Below are positions 36,435 to 45,272 of a stretch of 64,000 nucleotides of DNA, piece after piece. Positions within the stretch are counted from its first letter, which is position 1, and every line of letters starts with the position of its first letter. Below the pieces are notes generated by a model. The model had not been told where the DNA came from and searched no databases. It saw only the letters and a list, made by a program, of their open reading frames with translations. Location of the stretch: contig NZ_MTBP01000006.1 of assembly GCF_002911665.1 (NCBI RefSeq), positions 141,763 to 205,762 of the forward strand, read 5' to 3'. The position numbers were made by a program, and so were the translations under genes. Source of the stretch: Actinomadura rubteroloni. GTDB taxonomy: Bacteria > Actinomycetota > Actinomycetes > Streptosporangiales > Streptosporangiaceae.

Positions 36435-37184
36435 ATGCGGGTGCGGGGTCCGGGCGCGGTCGTCGGCGGTCTCGCCCTGCTGGGCGCCCTCGCGGGCTGC
36501 GGCGCCCGGTCGGACGCGTCCGTCCAGGAGGCCGCGCCGCCGCCCGTCGCCACCGCGCCGTCGAGTTCGCCGCCCGTGACGCCTGTGCCTTCCGCGACGC
36601 CCGAGAACGCGGCGGACGCCCGGCCCGGCAAGCCGCTCGGCGCGCCGAGGAGCTGGAAGATCACCACGTACTACACGGCCGTGGAGTCGGTGCACCACGG
36701 CAGGCCGAAGGCCGTCAAGGGCTGCCCCGAGCTGCACTGCTCGCACGGGCGGACGCCACTCGGCTCCTACCCCGAAGACTTCCTCGCGGTCGTCCAGATG
36801 GAGGGCGCCGGACGGCTCACGTCCGGGGCGAACAAGGGCCGCTACCTCAACTGGTCGCACAGCGTCGGGTGGTGGCTGGACGACTCCACGCGCGACTCGA
36901 GGGCGCGTCCGCTCGTCCCGTGGAAGACGGCGGCGGCCGACCGGTCCGTCCTCGCGCGGGGGCAGCGGTTCCTGATCACCGACTGCGGCCGGGACGACGC
37001 GGGCCGGGCCGTCCCGGCGGACGTCTGCGCGGCGTTCCGGCGGGCGACCTTCACGGTGACGGACCTGTTCCGTCCGGGCTACGGCGGGCAGCACCACGCG
37101 GACGTCTACGTGGGCGAGGAGACCGGCCCCGGCTTCGCCGCGTTCGCGACGACGCTGACCGGCGCGTCGCTCGCCGCGGGCTAG
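36435..37184 (+). CDS. Lipoprotein with 3D / double-psi beta-barrel-like domain
   Basis: 249 aa, ATG 36435 with GGGGG upstream. Signal peptide with lipobox LGALAGC, then a Pro/Ala/Thr/Ser-rich linker to about residue 65. The folded part begins WKITTYYTAVES and contains TPLGSYPEDFLAVV, GQRFLITDCGRD and DLFRPGYGGQHHADVYVGEE. The order resembles the 3D (Asp-Asp-Asp) domain of wall-acting proteins such as MltA/RpfB-like barrels, but with altered acidic residues. A peptidoglycan role is inference. Its stop overlaps the convergent cyclase gene by 4 bases. Confidence 0.8.
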   Translation: MRVRGPGAVVGGLALLGALAGCGARSDASVQEAAPPPVATAPSSSPPVTPVPSATPENAADARPGKPLGAPRSWKITTYYTAVESVHHGRPKAVKGCPELHCSHGRTPLGSYPEDFLAVVQMEGAGRLTSGANKGRYLNWSHSVGWWLDDSTRDSRARPLVPWKTAAADRSVLARGQRFLITDCGRDDAGRAVPADVCAAFRRATFTVTDLFRPGYGGQHHADVYVGEETGPGFAAFATTLTGASLAAG

Positions 37185-38788
37185 CGCCCGGCCGCGTCCG
37201 CCGTCGCGGCCTCGGCGGCGGGCGCGGGGACGGGCGCGGCGAGCCGGGTGGGCTCGGTCCGGCCGCGCAGCACGACCTCGTCGCCGAGTTCCCAGTGCGC
37301 GGCCTCGGGGTCGCCGGCCTCGGCCACGACCGTCCCGGCCGCCAGCACGAGCGCGGGCGTCGACTTGGCGAGGTCGGTGAGCCGCGCCGCCTCGTTCACC
37401 GGGTCGCCGATGACGGTGTACTCGAACCGCTCCTCCGCGCCGATGTGCCCGGCGACGGCCTCGCCCGCCGAGACCCCGACGGCCGCCGACACGCCCGGTA
37501 CCTCGGCGCGCAGCCGGGCGGCCAGCTCGCGGCCGGCCGCGAGGGCGCGGGCGGGCGCGCCGTCCAGGTCCAGCGGGGCGCCGAAGATCGCCAGCGCCGC
37601 GTCGCCCTCGAACTTGTTGATCCAGCCGCCGTGCCGTCCGACGACCTCCACGACGACGCCGAAGAACGCGTTGAGCAGCGCGACGACCTCGCTCGGCGGC
37701 CGGTCGGCGGCCAGCCGCGTCGAGCCGATGATGTCCACGAACAGCACCGCGACCCGGCGCGTCTCGCCGCCGAGGTCGATGCCGCGTTCGAGCGCGACGC
37801 GGGCGACGTCCGGGCCTACCTGCCGTCCGAAGAGGTCTTGCAAACGTTCGTGCTCGCGCAGGCCCGCCGCCATGTGGTTGAACCCGGCCTGGAGCAGTCC
37901 GACCTCGCTGGCGTCGTAGACGGGCACCTCCACGTCCAGGTCGCCGCGTTCGATGCGCGCGAGCCCGAACCGCACCGACTCCACCGGATCGGCGATGGCG
38001 TGCGCGGCGCCGTAGGTGACGGCGAACCCGACGACGAGCGCGGTCCCGCCGAGGACGAGGGCGGCGACCGCGAAGTCCCGCAGCGTCACCTTCGCGAAGA
38101 CGATCGAGCCGACGGCGAGCGCGACGAGCCCGAGGATCGGCACCGCCGTCCCGAGCGCCCACGCCAGCACCGACCGCGCCACCACGCCCGGCAGCCCGGT
38201 CCGCGCCGGGGTCCCCGAGCGCAGCGCGGCCGTGACGGCGCGGCGCAGCAGCCGTTCGGTGAGCAGGTAGACGATCGTGCAGGTCGTGAGGCCGCCGAGC
38301 AGGCTCGTCAGGCCGAGCTTGGCGGCCAGCAGCGGCGAGAAGACGGCGTTGATCACGACCCAGCCGACCGAGCCGATCCCCCACAGCATCAGGTGGACGG
38401 CCATCATCCGCAGCGGCGCGTACAGCAGCGCGGACCGCTCGCCGGGCCGCGCGCCCTCGTCGCGCTCCACGATCCGCCGGACGCCCCGGAACACCCGCGC
38501 CCCGAGCACCAGCCCGACCGGCACGGCCAGCGCGACGTAGACGGTGAACAGCCAGACGTTGATCGTCTCCAGCCGGGCCGGGATGTCGCCGTCGGGGTTC
38601 GGCACGACGAGCGTGAACAGGAAGACGACCAGCGCGCCGCCGAGGTTGGCCAGGCCCGTGGCGATCGTGACCAGGCGCCGGGCGCGGCGGACGATCGTCG
38701 TCCGCGAGTCGCCGGGACGTCCGTCGATGAGCCGCCAGAGCACCGCGAACGGCGTCCGGCGCGCGCGGGGCGCCCTGTCGAACTCCAT
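37181..38788 (-). CDS. Membrane adenylate/guanylate cyclase with HAMP domain
   Basis: 535 aa. The first 255 residues contain about six membrane helices (for example LVTIATGLANLGGALVVFLFTLVV, VWLFTVYVALAVPVGLVLGA), then a HAMP linker (AIADPVESVRFGLARIERGDLDVEVP), then a class III cyclase domain. VAVLFVDIIGSTRLA holds the first metal-binding Asp, GWINKFEGDAALAIFGAP the second metal/lysine region, and YTVIGDPVNEAARL the third conserved block. This is the architecture of the mycobacterial Rv1318c-Rv1320c / Rv3645 cyclases. The likely product is cAMP; the sensed signal is unknown. Confidence 0.94.
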   Translation of the reverse strand: MEFDRAPRARRTPFAVLWRLIDGRPGDSRTTIVRRARRLVTIATGLANLGGALVVFLFTLVVPNPDGDIPARLETINVWLFTVYVALAVPVGLVLGARVFRGVRRIVERDEGARPGERSALLYAPLRMMAVHLMLWGIGSVGWVVINAVFSPLLAAKLGLTSLLGGLTTCTIVYLLTERLLRRAVTAALRSGTPARTGLPGVVARSVLAWALGTAVPILGLVALAVGSIVFAKVTLRDFAVAALVLGGTALVVGFAVTYGAAHAIADPVESVRFGLARIERGDLDVEVPVYDASEVGLLQAGFNHMAAGLREHERLQDLFGRQVGPDVARVALERGIDLGGETRRVAVLFVDIIGSTRLAADRPPSEVVALLNAFFGVVVEVVGRHGGWINKFEGDAALAIFGAPLDLDGAPARALAAGRELAARLRAEVPGVSAAVGVSAGEAVAGHIGAEERFEYTVIGDPVNEAARLTDLAKSTPALVLAAGTVVAEAGDPEAAHWELGDEVVLRGRTEPTRLAAPVPAPAAEAATADAAGR

Positions 38789-38836
38789 GAGCGGCAGATT
38801 AGTGGGTCGAATCGGATGTTCCGCACATCACACGCG

Positions 38837-40228
38837 TCAGGCCAGCTCCTCGACGAACGAGGTGAGCTGGTCCAGGTTGCGGCACTCGACCATCGGCACG
38901 ATCGCGCCGTAGCGGGACGCGGCCGAGTCCCCGGTGTCCCACAGGCCGCGCGGCTCGGGGTTCAGCCAGTACGCGTGCCGCGCCCGGCCGGCCATCGCCT
39001 CCAGGACGGGCAGGGACAGCTCGCCGTAGTTGGAGCGGGCGTCGCCGAGGACGAGCAGGGACGTCCGGGGCCCGATCGCGTCGGCGTACCGCTCCTCGAA
39101 CACCTTGATCGCGTGGCCGTAGTTGCTGCGGCCGGTGATCCAGACCAGGTCGGCCTCGCGCGCCATCCGGGTCATCGCGGCGGCCACGTCCGCGCCCGGC
39201 GCGAAGAACTTGGTGATCTCGTCGGTGGTGTCGATGAACGCGAACGCCCGGACCCGGCTGAACTGCTCGCGCAGCGCGAACGTCAGCAGCAGCGTGAAGT
39301 GCGCGAACGCCGACACCGAGTCGCTGGCGTCGCAGAGGATCACGAGGTCGGGCCGGTGCGGGCGGCGCGGCCGGTGCCGGGTGGTGAGCGGGACGCCGCC
39401 GCTGGCCAGCGACGCCCGGACGGTCCGCCGGAAGTCCAGCCGCCCCCGGTCGCCCGCCCGGTTGCGCTGCGCCAGCCGGGTGGCGAGGCGCCGGGCCAGC
39501 GGGTGGACCTCCCGGCGGAGCCGGTCCAGGTCGGCGCGGTTCGCGCGGCCGAAGTCCAGCCGTTCCAGCGGCGGGCGGACCGACAGCCGGGCCGTCCGCT
39601 CGACGCCGGTGTCCTCGGCGATGCGGCGCCGGACCTCGCCCGCCACCAGCCGCTCGAACCGGGCGATCCGGTCGCGGAAGGTGCGGCGCGCGACCCGCTC
39701 GGCGAGCCCGCCCCGGTCCCGTCCGGTGAGGACGGCGTTCAGCAGCCCCGCCATCAGCGTGTCCGGGGACAGGGCGCGCAGCACGCCCGAGGAGAACCAC
39801 GACTCCTGGCCCGGCGTCCGGCCGTAGGACGCGACGGCGTCGCGCGCGAACGCCCGCAGCGCCGCGTCGTCGCCGTCCAGCAGCACGTCGGCCAGCTCGC
39901 GGCGGCGCGCCTGCACGCCGGGGTCCAGGGCGGCGGGGATCGGGCGGCCCTCGCCGTCCAGCCGCCGTCCGGGACGGCCCGGGACATGCCCCGCGCCGTC
40001 GCCGAGCGCCGCCGGGAACCACAGGTCGAACAGCGTGTCGAACAGCTCGCGGTGCGCGGACCTCTTGACGAGCGTCGCGGCGTACGCGGCGCGCACGGAC
40101 TCGCGGTCCATCAGGTCCAGGAACTCCAGGGCGCGGACGGCGTCCAGCCCCTCGGCCGTCGACACCGGCAGCCCCGCCTCGCGCAGCGCCGCGACGAACC
40201 CCGCGTGCCGGCCGACCAGGGACGCCAC
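38837..40228 (-). CDS. VWA-domain (CoxE-like) protein
   Basis: 463 aa from GTG 40228, which follows the MoxR stop almost directly (2 bases). The C-terminal half is a von Willebrand A-type fold with a MIDAS-like motif DLVILCDASDSVSAF (DxSxS), then LLVLGDARSNYGEL. This pairs with MoxR-type ATPases in many bacteria (CoxD/CoxE, RavA/ViaA-like), where the pair remodels or activates partner proteins, often for metal-cofactor insertion. No carbon-monoxide dehydrogenase or other obvious client is in this window. Confidence 0.92.
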   Translation of the reverse strand: MASLVGRHAGFVAALREAGLPVSTAEGLDAVRALEFLDLMDRESVRAAYAATLVKRSAHRELFDTLFDLWFPAALGDGAGHVPGRPGRRLDGEGRPIPAALDPGVQARRRELADVLLDGDDAALRAFARDAVASYGRTPGQESWFSSGVLRALSPDTLMAGLLNAVLTGRDRGGLAERVARRTFRDRIARFERLVAGEVRRRIAEDTGVERTARLSVRPPLERLDFGRANRADLDRLRREVHPLARRLATRLAQRNRAGDRGRLDFRRTVRASLASGGVPLTTRHRPRRPHRPDLVILCDASDSVSAFAHFTLLLTFALREQFSRVRAFAFIDTTDEITKFFAPGADVAAAMTRMAREADLVWITGRSNYGHAIKVFEERYADAIGPRTSLLVLGDARSNYGELSLPVLEAMAGRARHAYWLNPEPRGLWDTGDSAASRYGAIVPMVECRNLDQLTSFVEELA

Positions 40229-40230
40229 GG

Positions 40231-41103
40231 TCAGCCCCGCAGGCCCAGCTCCGCCGCCGCGCGCTCCTGGTCGGAGACGTGCTTGAGCACGACGCCGAGG
40301 GTGCGGGCGACGGCGGTCTCGTCCAGCTCGTCCAGGCCGAGGGCCAGCAGGGTGCGCGCCCAGTCGATCGTCTCGGCGATGGACGGCGCCTTCTTCAGCT
40401 CCAGGTCGCGCAGCGCCGCGACCGTCCGGACGAGCTGCTCGGCCAGCGACGCCTCGATGCCCGGCACCCGCGCCAGCACGATCGCGCGCTCGCGCTCGGC
40501 CGTCGGGTAGTCCAGGTGCAGGTACAGGCAGCGCCGCTTCAGCGCCTCCGACAGCTCCCGCGCCGCGTTGGAGGTGATGACGACGAACGGGCGGCGCACG
40601 GCGGCGATCGTCCCGAGTTCGGGGATCGTCACCTGGTAGTCCGACAGGACCTCCAGCAGCAGGCCCTCCACCTCGACGTCGGCCTTGTCGGCCTCGTCGA
40701 TGAGCAGGACCGTCGGGTCCGGGCGGCGGATCGCCGCCAGCAGCGGGCGCTCCAGCAGGAACTCGGCGGAGAAGATGTCGTCGTGCGTCTCCTGCCAGGC
40801 CCGGTCCGACGGGGCGGCCTGGATCGCGAGGAGCTGCTTCTTGTAGTTGAACTCGTACAGGGCGCGGGCCTCGTCCAGGCCCTCGTAGCACTGGAGCCGC
40901 AGCAGCCCGGCGCCGGTCGCCGCCGCGACCGCCTTGGCCAGCTCGGTCTTGCCGGTGCCCGCCGGGCCCTCGACCAGCAGCGGCTTGCCGAGCGCCTGCG
41001 CGAGGAACACGGTCGTGGCGACGGGCTCGTCCGCGAGGTACCCGGCGGCGGCGAGCCGCGCGGCGACGTCGTCGGGCGAGGTGAACGCGGCCGGCGCGGT
41101 CAT
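40231..41103 (-). CDS. MoxR-family AAA+ ATPase
   Basis: 290 aa from ATG 41103. Walker A is GPAGTGKT (46-53), Walker B TVLLIDEADKAD (about 117-128), sensor 1 FVVITSNAARELSEALKRRCL with the arginine finger region. MoxR proteins act as chaperone-like ATPases together with VWA proteins, and here the VWA gene is the next gene. The ATG overlaps the stop of a lipoprotein gene by 4 bases, giving a three-gene operon lipoprotein-MoxR-VWA. Confidence 0.94.
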   Translation of the reverse strand: MTAPAAFTSPDDVAARLAAAGYLADEPVATTVFLAQALGKPLLVEGPAGTGKTELAKAVAAATGAGLLRLQCYEGLDEARALYEFNYKKQLLAIQAAPSDRAWQETHDDIFSAEFLLERPLLAAIRRPDPTVLLIDEADKADVEVEGLLLEVLSDYQVTIPELGTIAAVRRPFVVITSNAARELSEALKRRCLYLHLDYPTAERERAIVLARVPGIEASLAEQLVRTVAALRDLELKKAPSIAETIDWARTLLALGLDELDETAVARTLGVVLKHVSDQERAAAELGLRG

Positions 41104-41519
41104 CTCCGCTTCGCCTTGCTGTACGTCTGATTCGTCCCCGCGAACACGAGCCTCCCCTTGGCGTCGATCGTCGCACCCCAGTACGACCCCGACTGCGGAT
41201 CCCTGCCCTGCCAGGAGAAACGGTACTTGTTCTTCCCGTCTGGGATGGCCTGTCCGGTCCAGAGCGTCTGACCGGCCTGCTTCCAGACGCCCGACCCGTC
41301 GGCCTTGAACTCGAAGTAGTCCTTGCGCTCGCCGACCCAGCGGCCCACGAGCACCCGGACGTCCGCGGCCTTCACCGACGGGACCGGCGCCAGCGTGGGC
41401 GTCGGCGCGGTCGAGGCGCCGGACGTCCCGTGGCCGGATCCGCCGCACGCCGTGAGGGTGAGCGCCGCGCCGAGCGCGGTCGCGGCGAGGGAGCTGGCGG
41501 AACGTGCCCGCAGGCGCAT
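41100..41519 (-). CDS. Small lipoprotein preceding MoxR/VWA
   Basis: 139 aa. The start ATG 41519 has a strong AGGAGG. The signal peptide ends in the lipobox LTLTAC, followed by a Gly/Ser/Thr/Pro linker and a beta-rich domain (VLVGRWVGERKDYFEFKADG, SGSYWGATIDAKGRLVF) that looks lipocalin-like. I do not recognise the family. The ATGA overlap with moxR implies that they are made together, so it may be a client or surface sensor of the ATPase pair (inference). Confidence 0.85.
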   Translation of the reverse strand: MRLRARSASSLAATALGAALTLTACGGSGHGTSGASTAPTPTLAPVPSVKAADVRVLVGRWVGERKDYFEFKADGSGVWKQAGQTLWTGQAIPDGKNKYRFSWQGRDPQSGSYWGATIDAKGRLVFAGTNQTYSKAKRR

Positions 41520-41675
41520 GGGGACCTCCTGAGCGGGGAGAAAGAGGTGACTTATCGACGGGTTACCGTATCCGACCGGACAGCCCGTGTACTTCGAACT
41601 CCCTCCCCGGTAGCACCCCGGAGTTCGGCCCCGGGGGTGACGCGGCGCGGGCCGCCGCCTTGTTGGATCGGACGC

Positions 41676-41975
41676 ATGACGACGGCACGCCTCCCCCACG
41701 ACGAGCTGGCCGCGGCGATGGCCGCGCGCCGTGAGCTCGGCCCCGACTACGACGCCGCGTTCGCGCAGGCCATCGCCGACCGCGTCCAGGAGCTGGCGAC
41801 CGTCCGGCCCGCGCCCCGGCGCCTGCTGGACGCCGGCTTCGTGCTGGCGGTCCTGTCCCTGGCGGCGGCGATCCCGCTGAGCGCGATCGCCGCCGTCCAG
41901 GCGGGACTGCCGGGCCTCGCCGTGGTGTGGACGGGCGTCGTGCTGTTCAACGCCGTCCACGCGCGACGGACCTGA
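41676..41975 (+). CDS. Small membrane protein of unknown function (99 aa)
   Basis: ATG 41676. The N-terminal half (LPHDELAAAMAARRELGPDYDAAFAQAIADRVQELA) is amphipathic and charged, resembling the short helical heads of actinobacterial membrane proteins; two membrane helices follow (FVLAVLSLAAAIPLSAIAAV and GLAVVWTGVVLFNAV). No RBS is evident; TTGGAT lies 7 bases upstream, so it may be leaderless. Its stop abuts the stop of the convergent acyl-CoA dehydrogenase gene. Confidence 0.75.
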   Translation: MTTARLPHDELAAAMAARRELGPDYDAAFAQAIADRVQELATVRPAPRRLLDAGFVLAVLSLAAAIPLSAIAAVQAGLPGLAVVWTGVVLFNAVHARRT

Positions 41976-44174
41976 TCACTTCCCCGGCTCGGGGTCGCGC
42001 GGCAGCCCGAGCAGCCGCTCGCCGATGATGTTGAGCTGCACCTCGGTGGTGCCGCCGTAGATCGTCATCGCGCGGCTGAACAGCATCGCCCGGCCGACGA
42101 TCCCGCTCTCGGCCATCGGGACCTCGGTCGCCCCCGCGTCGCCCTGCGCCGCCCAGCAGAAGTCGGCGACGTCCTGGTTGAACTGGACGCCGAGCAGCTT
42201 GCGCACGCTCGCCTCCGCGCCCGGCTCGACGCCGTTGAGCTGCTTGAGCGTGGTGCGCAGCGACAGCAGGTCGATCGAGTGGCCCTGCGCGACGAGCCTG
42301 CCGACCTCGCTGACGGTGCCCGCGTCGGGCGTCCGGTCGGCGAAGAACGCGAGCAGTTCCTCGACGCCCATCCCGAGGCCGCCGCTGCCCGTGGACAGCG
42401 ACACCCGCTCGTTGGACAGCGTGTTGCGCGCGACCTGCCAGCCCTTGCCGACCTCGCCGACCACGCGGTCGTCGGGGACGAAGACGCCGTCGAGGAACAC
42501 CTCGTTGAAGATCGCCTCGCCGGTCAGCTCCTTGAGCGGCCGGACGTCGACGCCCTCGGACTTCATGTCCACCAGGAAGTAGGTGATCCCGTCGTGCTTG
42601 GGCCCGGACGCGTCGGTGCGCGCGATGCAGAAGCCCCACTGCGCGAACTGCGCGAGCGACGTCCAGATCTTCTGCCCGGTGAGCCTCCAGCCGCCCTCGA
42701 CCCGCTCGGCCCGCATCGACAGCGACGCGAGGTCCGACCCGGCGCCCGGCTCGGAGAAGAGCTGGCACCAGACCATCTGGCCGCGCAGCGTCGGCCGCAG
42801 GAACCGTTCCTGCTGCTCCCGCGTCCCGTACCGGACGAGCGACGGCACCAGCCAGGCGCCGATCATGAGGCTCGGCGGCTTGACGCCCGCGCGCTTCAGC
42901 TCCTGCTGGATGACGATCTGCTCCACCGGCCCGGCGTCCCGGCCCCACGGCGCGGGGAAATGGGGAACGGTCCAGCCCGCGTCGCCCATCCGGGTGTTCA
43001 GCTCGCCCTTGTCCTCGATCGCGGCCAGCTCGGCGATCTCGGCGCGGACGCGCTCGCGCAGCGGCCGGGTGTCGTCGTCCAGCTCCAGCTCGACGGGCCG
43101 ACGCCCGCCGGCCAGGGCCCGCTCCCCGACCGTGTGCGCCCACGCGCCGGGCGAGCCGAGCAGCGCCCGCAGCGTCAGCGTCCGGCGCAGGTAGAGGTGG
43201 GCGTCGTGCTCCCAGGTGAACCCGATGCCGCCGAGGATCTGGATCGCGTCGCGCGCGGTGCGGACCCCGGCGTCGACCGCGACGACGGCGGACACGGCCG
43301 CCGCGAAGCCCGCCTCGGGGACGTCCTCGTCCAGGGCGCGGGCGGCGTCCCAGGCGACGGCGCGGGCCTGCTCGGCGGCGATGAGCATCCGGGCGGCCTT
43401 GTGCTTGACGCCCTGGAACTGCCCGATCGGGCGGCCGAACTGCTCGCGGACCTTGGCGTACTCGGCGGCGGTCGTGACGAGCCAGTCCGCCGCGCCGGCC
43501 GCCTCCGCGCCGAACAGCGCGGCGGCGAGGTCCCGGACGGCGGCGGTGGTGAGGCCGTCCAGCACCCGCTCGGCGGGGACCTCGGCGCCGGACGCCTCGA
43601 CCCGGGCGACGCGCCGGACGCGGTCCAGGCTCTCCACCGCCGTGACGGTCGTGTCGGCGGCGTCCACGACGACCCACGCGGTCTCGGCGCCGATCGCGAC
43701 CGGAAGCACGAGCAGGTCGGCCAGGGACGCGCCGAGGACGGTCTCCGCCGCGCCGTCCACCACGACCGTCCCGCCGTCGCGGCGTCCGGTGAAGGACCCG
43801 GTCAGCGCGACGGCGGCGGTGCGGGACCCGTCGGCGAGGGCGGGCAGCAGCGCGTCCCGCGCCTTGGCGTTGCCCCCGGCCCGCACGGCCGCGCTCGCGA
43901 GGACGGTCGGGAGGAACGGGCCGGGCGCGGCGGCGCGGCCCAGCTCCTCCACCGCGACGGCGAGTTCCAGCAGCCCGAAGCCCTGCCCGCCGTGCGCCTC
44001 GTCCAGGTGGAGTCCCAGCAGGCCCTGCTCGGCCAGGGCCGGCCAGAAGGGCGGCCGGGCCTCCGCATCGGCCTCCAGCGCCGCCCGGACGACTCCGGCG
44101 GGGATGTTGCGCTCGGCGAACCCGCGCACCGATGCGGCGAGGGCCTCATGCTCCTCGGTGAGCCCGATGGCCAT
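41976..44174 (-). CDS. Fused double acyl-CoA dehydrogenase (FadE34-like)
   Basis: 732 aa, about twice a normal acyl-CoA dehydrogenase. Two ACAD modules are joined: residues 1-365 (with YAKVREQFGRPIGQFQGVKHKAARM and IQILGGIGFTWEHDAHLY) and 370-732 (with MVWCQLFSEPGAGSDLAS, GWRLTGQKIWTSLAQFA and AMTIYGGTTEVQLNIIGERLLGLPR). This matches mycobacterial FadE34-type fusions, where one gene encodes both halves of an alpha2beta2 enzyme acting on steroid or branched side-chain CoA esters. The substrate here is inferred only. A TTCTAGAA palindrome lies at 44207-44214 in its 75-base upstream gap and could be a repressor site. Confidence 0.92.
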   Translation of the reverse strand: MAIGLTEEHEALAASVRGFAERNIPAGVVRAALEADAEARPPFWPALAEQGLLGLHLDEAHGGQGFGLLELAVAVEELGRAAAPGPFLPTVLASAAVRAGGNAKARDALLPALADGSRTAAVALTGSFTGRRDGGTVVVDGAAETVLGASLADLLVLPVAIGAETAWVVVDAADTTVTAVESLDRVRRVARVEASGAEVPAERVLDGLTTAAVRDLAAALFGAEAAGAADWLVTTAAEYAKVREQFGRPIGQFQGVKHKAARMLIAAEQARAVAWDAARALDEDVPEAGFAAAVSAVVAVDAGVRTARDAIQILGGIGFTWEHDAHLYLRRTLTLRALLGSPGAWAHTVGERALAGGRRPVELELDDDTRPLRERVRAEIAELAAIEDKGELNTRMGDAGWTVPHFPAPWGRDAGPVEQIVIQQELKRAGVKPPSLMIGAWLVPSLVRYGTREQQERFLRPTLRGQMVWCQLFSEPGAGSDLASLSMRAERVEGGWRLTGQKIWTSLAQFAQWGFCIARTDASGPKHDGITYFLVDMKSEGVDVRPLKELTGEAIFNEVFLDGVFVPDDRVVGEVGKGWQVARNTLSNERVSLSTGSGGLGMGVEELLAFFADRTPDAGTVSEVGRLVAQGHSIDLLSLRTTLKQLNGVEPGAEASVRKLLGVQFNQDVADFCWAAQGDAGATEVPMAESGIVGRAMLFSRAMTIYGGTTEVQLNIIGERLLGLPRDPEPGK

Positions 44175-44249
44175 GCGTCACCTTCTCTCGACCTGTCCGA
44201 CGGCGATTCTAGAACAGCATTCGGGCCGCGTCGCCAGGTGATCTGGGTC

Positions 44250-45242
44250 TCACTCCGTCCGGTCGCGGCCCACCGGCACGCCTTCGGCCGGGTCGGCGGT
44301 CCCGGCGCGCCGCCGGCCGACCGTGAGGCTCGCGACCGTCGTCGCCGCCAGTGTTCCCCCGATGACGGCCAGCGAAAGCCAGATCGGCACGTCCGGCGCC
44401 CAGGCGACGCCGTACTCGTGCAGCGCGTGCAGCACGAGCTTCACGCCGATGAAGCCGAGGATGAACGCCAGGCCGCGGCCGAGGTACACGAGACGGTCGA
44501 GCAGGCCGCCGAGCAGGAAGAAGAGCTGCACCAGGCCCATCAGCGCGAACGTGTTGGCGGTGAACACCAGGTAGGGCTCGGTGGTGAGGCCGAAGATCGC
44601 CGGGATCGAGTCCAGGGCGAACAGGACGTCGGTGGAGCCTATGGCGAGGACGACGATGAACAGCGGGGTGACCATCCGCCTGCCGTCGCGGCGGGTGAAC
44701 AGCCGTCCGCCCTCGAACGCGTCGGTCGTCGGCAGGATCCGCCGGGCGCGCTTGAGCAGCCGGTTCTCGGTGAACTCGTCATCGTCCCCGCCGCGGACCA
44801 GGCCGACCGCCGTCCAGAGCAGGAACGCGCCGAAGACGAAGAACGCCCAGGTGAACGCCGACAGGGCCGCCGCGCCCACCGCGATGAACGCGCCCCGCAG
44901 CACGAGCGCGATGACGATGCCCGCCATCAGCGCGGTGTGCTGCGACGCCTTCGGCACGGCGAACCGCGTCAGGATCACCATGAACACGAAAAGGTTGTCG
45001 ACGCTGAGGCTCTTCTCGGTGACGAAGCCCCCGAAGAACTGCGCGGCGTGCTCGCCGCCCGAGAACGCCCAGACACCGGCGCCGAACGCCACCGCGAGAC
45101 CGAGGTAGACCACCGACCAGAACGCGGCGCGGCGGGTGGTGAACTCCCGGCCGTCGGCGCGGTGGATGAGCAGCAGGTCGGCGAGGATGACGGCGAGGAT
45201 CCCGGCCAGGGTCAGGATCCAGACCCAGGGTGCGACGTGCAT
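44250..45242 (-). CDS. terC: TerC-family membrane protein, probable metal exporter
   Basis: 330 aa, about nine membrane helices. The family motifs EKSLSVDNLFVFMVIL and IGSTDVLFALDSIPAIFG carry the conserved acidic residues within membrane helices. TerC/Alx-type proteins are linked to Mn2+ export or supply to secreted enzymes, and the leader of this gene carries a Mn2+-type (yybP-ykoY) riboswitch, which supports a manganese role. The C-terminal tail is short and cytoplasmic. The ATG has GGAGG 8 bases upstream, inside the switch hairpin. Confidence 0.94.
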   Translation of the reverse strand: MHVAPWVWILTLAGILAVILADLLLIHRADGREFTTRRAAFWSVVYLGLAVAFGAGVWAFSGGEHAAQFFGGFVTEKSLSVDNLFVFMVILTRFAVPKASQHTALMAGIVIALVLRGAFIAVGAAALSAFTWAFFVFGAFLLWTAVGLVRGGDDDEFTENRLLKRARRILPTTDAFEGGRLFTRRDGRRMVTPLFIVVLAIGSTDVLFALDSIPAIFGLTTEPYLVFTANTFALMGLVQLFFLLGGLLDRLVYLGRGLAFILGFIGVKLVLHALHEYGVAWAPDVPIWLSLAVIGGTLAATTVASLTVGRRRAGTADPAEGVPVGRDRTE

Positions 45243-45249
45243 GAACGTA

Positions 45250-45272
45250 CCTCCGACTGAGAACGTCGGAGG
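45250..45272 (-). promoter_or_regulatory. RBS-sequestering hairpin of the terC riboswitch
   Basis: On the transcript CCTCCGAC (45265-45272) pairs perfectly with GTCGGAGG (45250-45257) around a 7-base loop. The 3' arm contains the terC Shine-Dalgarno GGAGG. The 5' arm CCTCC is also the 3' strand of riboswitch stem P1, so the two structures exclude each other. Confidence 0.7.

Noticed and set aside
36869..40510. Plus-strand open frame of 1213 codons across the lipoprotein, cyclase and VWA genes
   Set aside because: Antisense shadow of the cyclase and VWA genes, which carry clear catalytic or structural motifs.
41976..44174. Frameshift or gene-fusion artefact in the acyl-CoA dehydrogenase
   Set aside because: Both halves are in one frame with complete ACAD motifs, and natural double ACADs of this size are known.
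44200..44225. KstR-type (steroid regulon) operator before the acyl-CoA dehydrogenase
   Set aside because: AGAAC...ATTC half-sites have the wrong spacing; only a plain TTCTAGAA palindrome can be stated.
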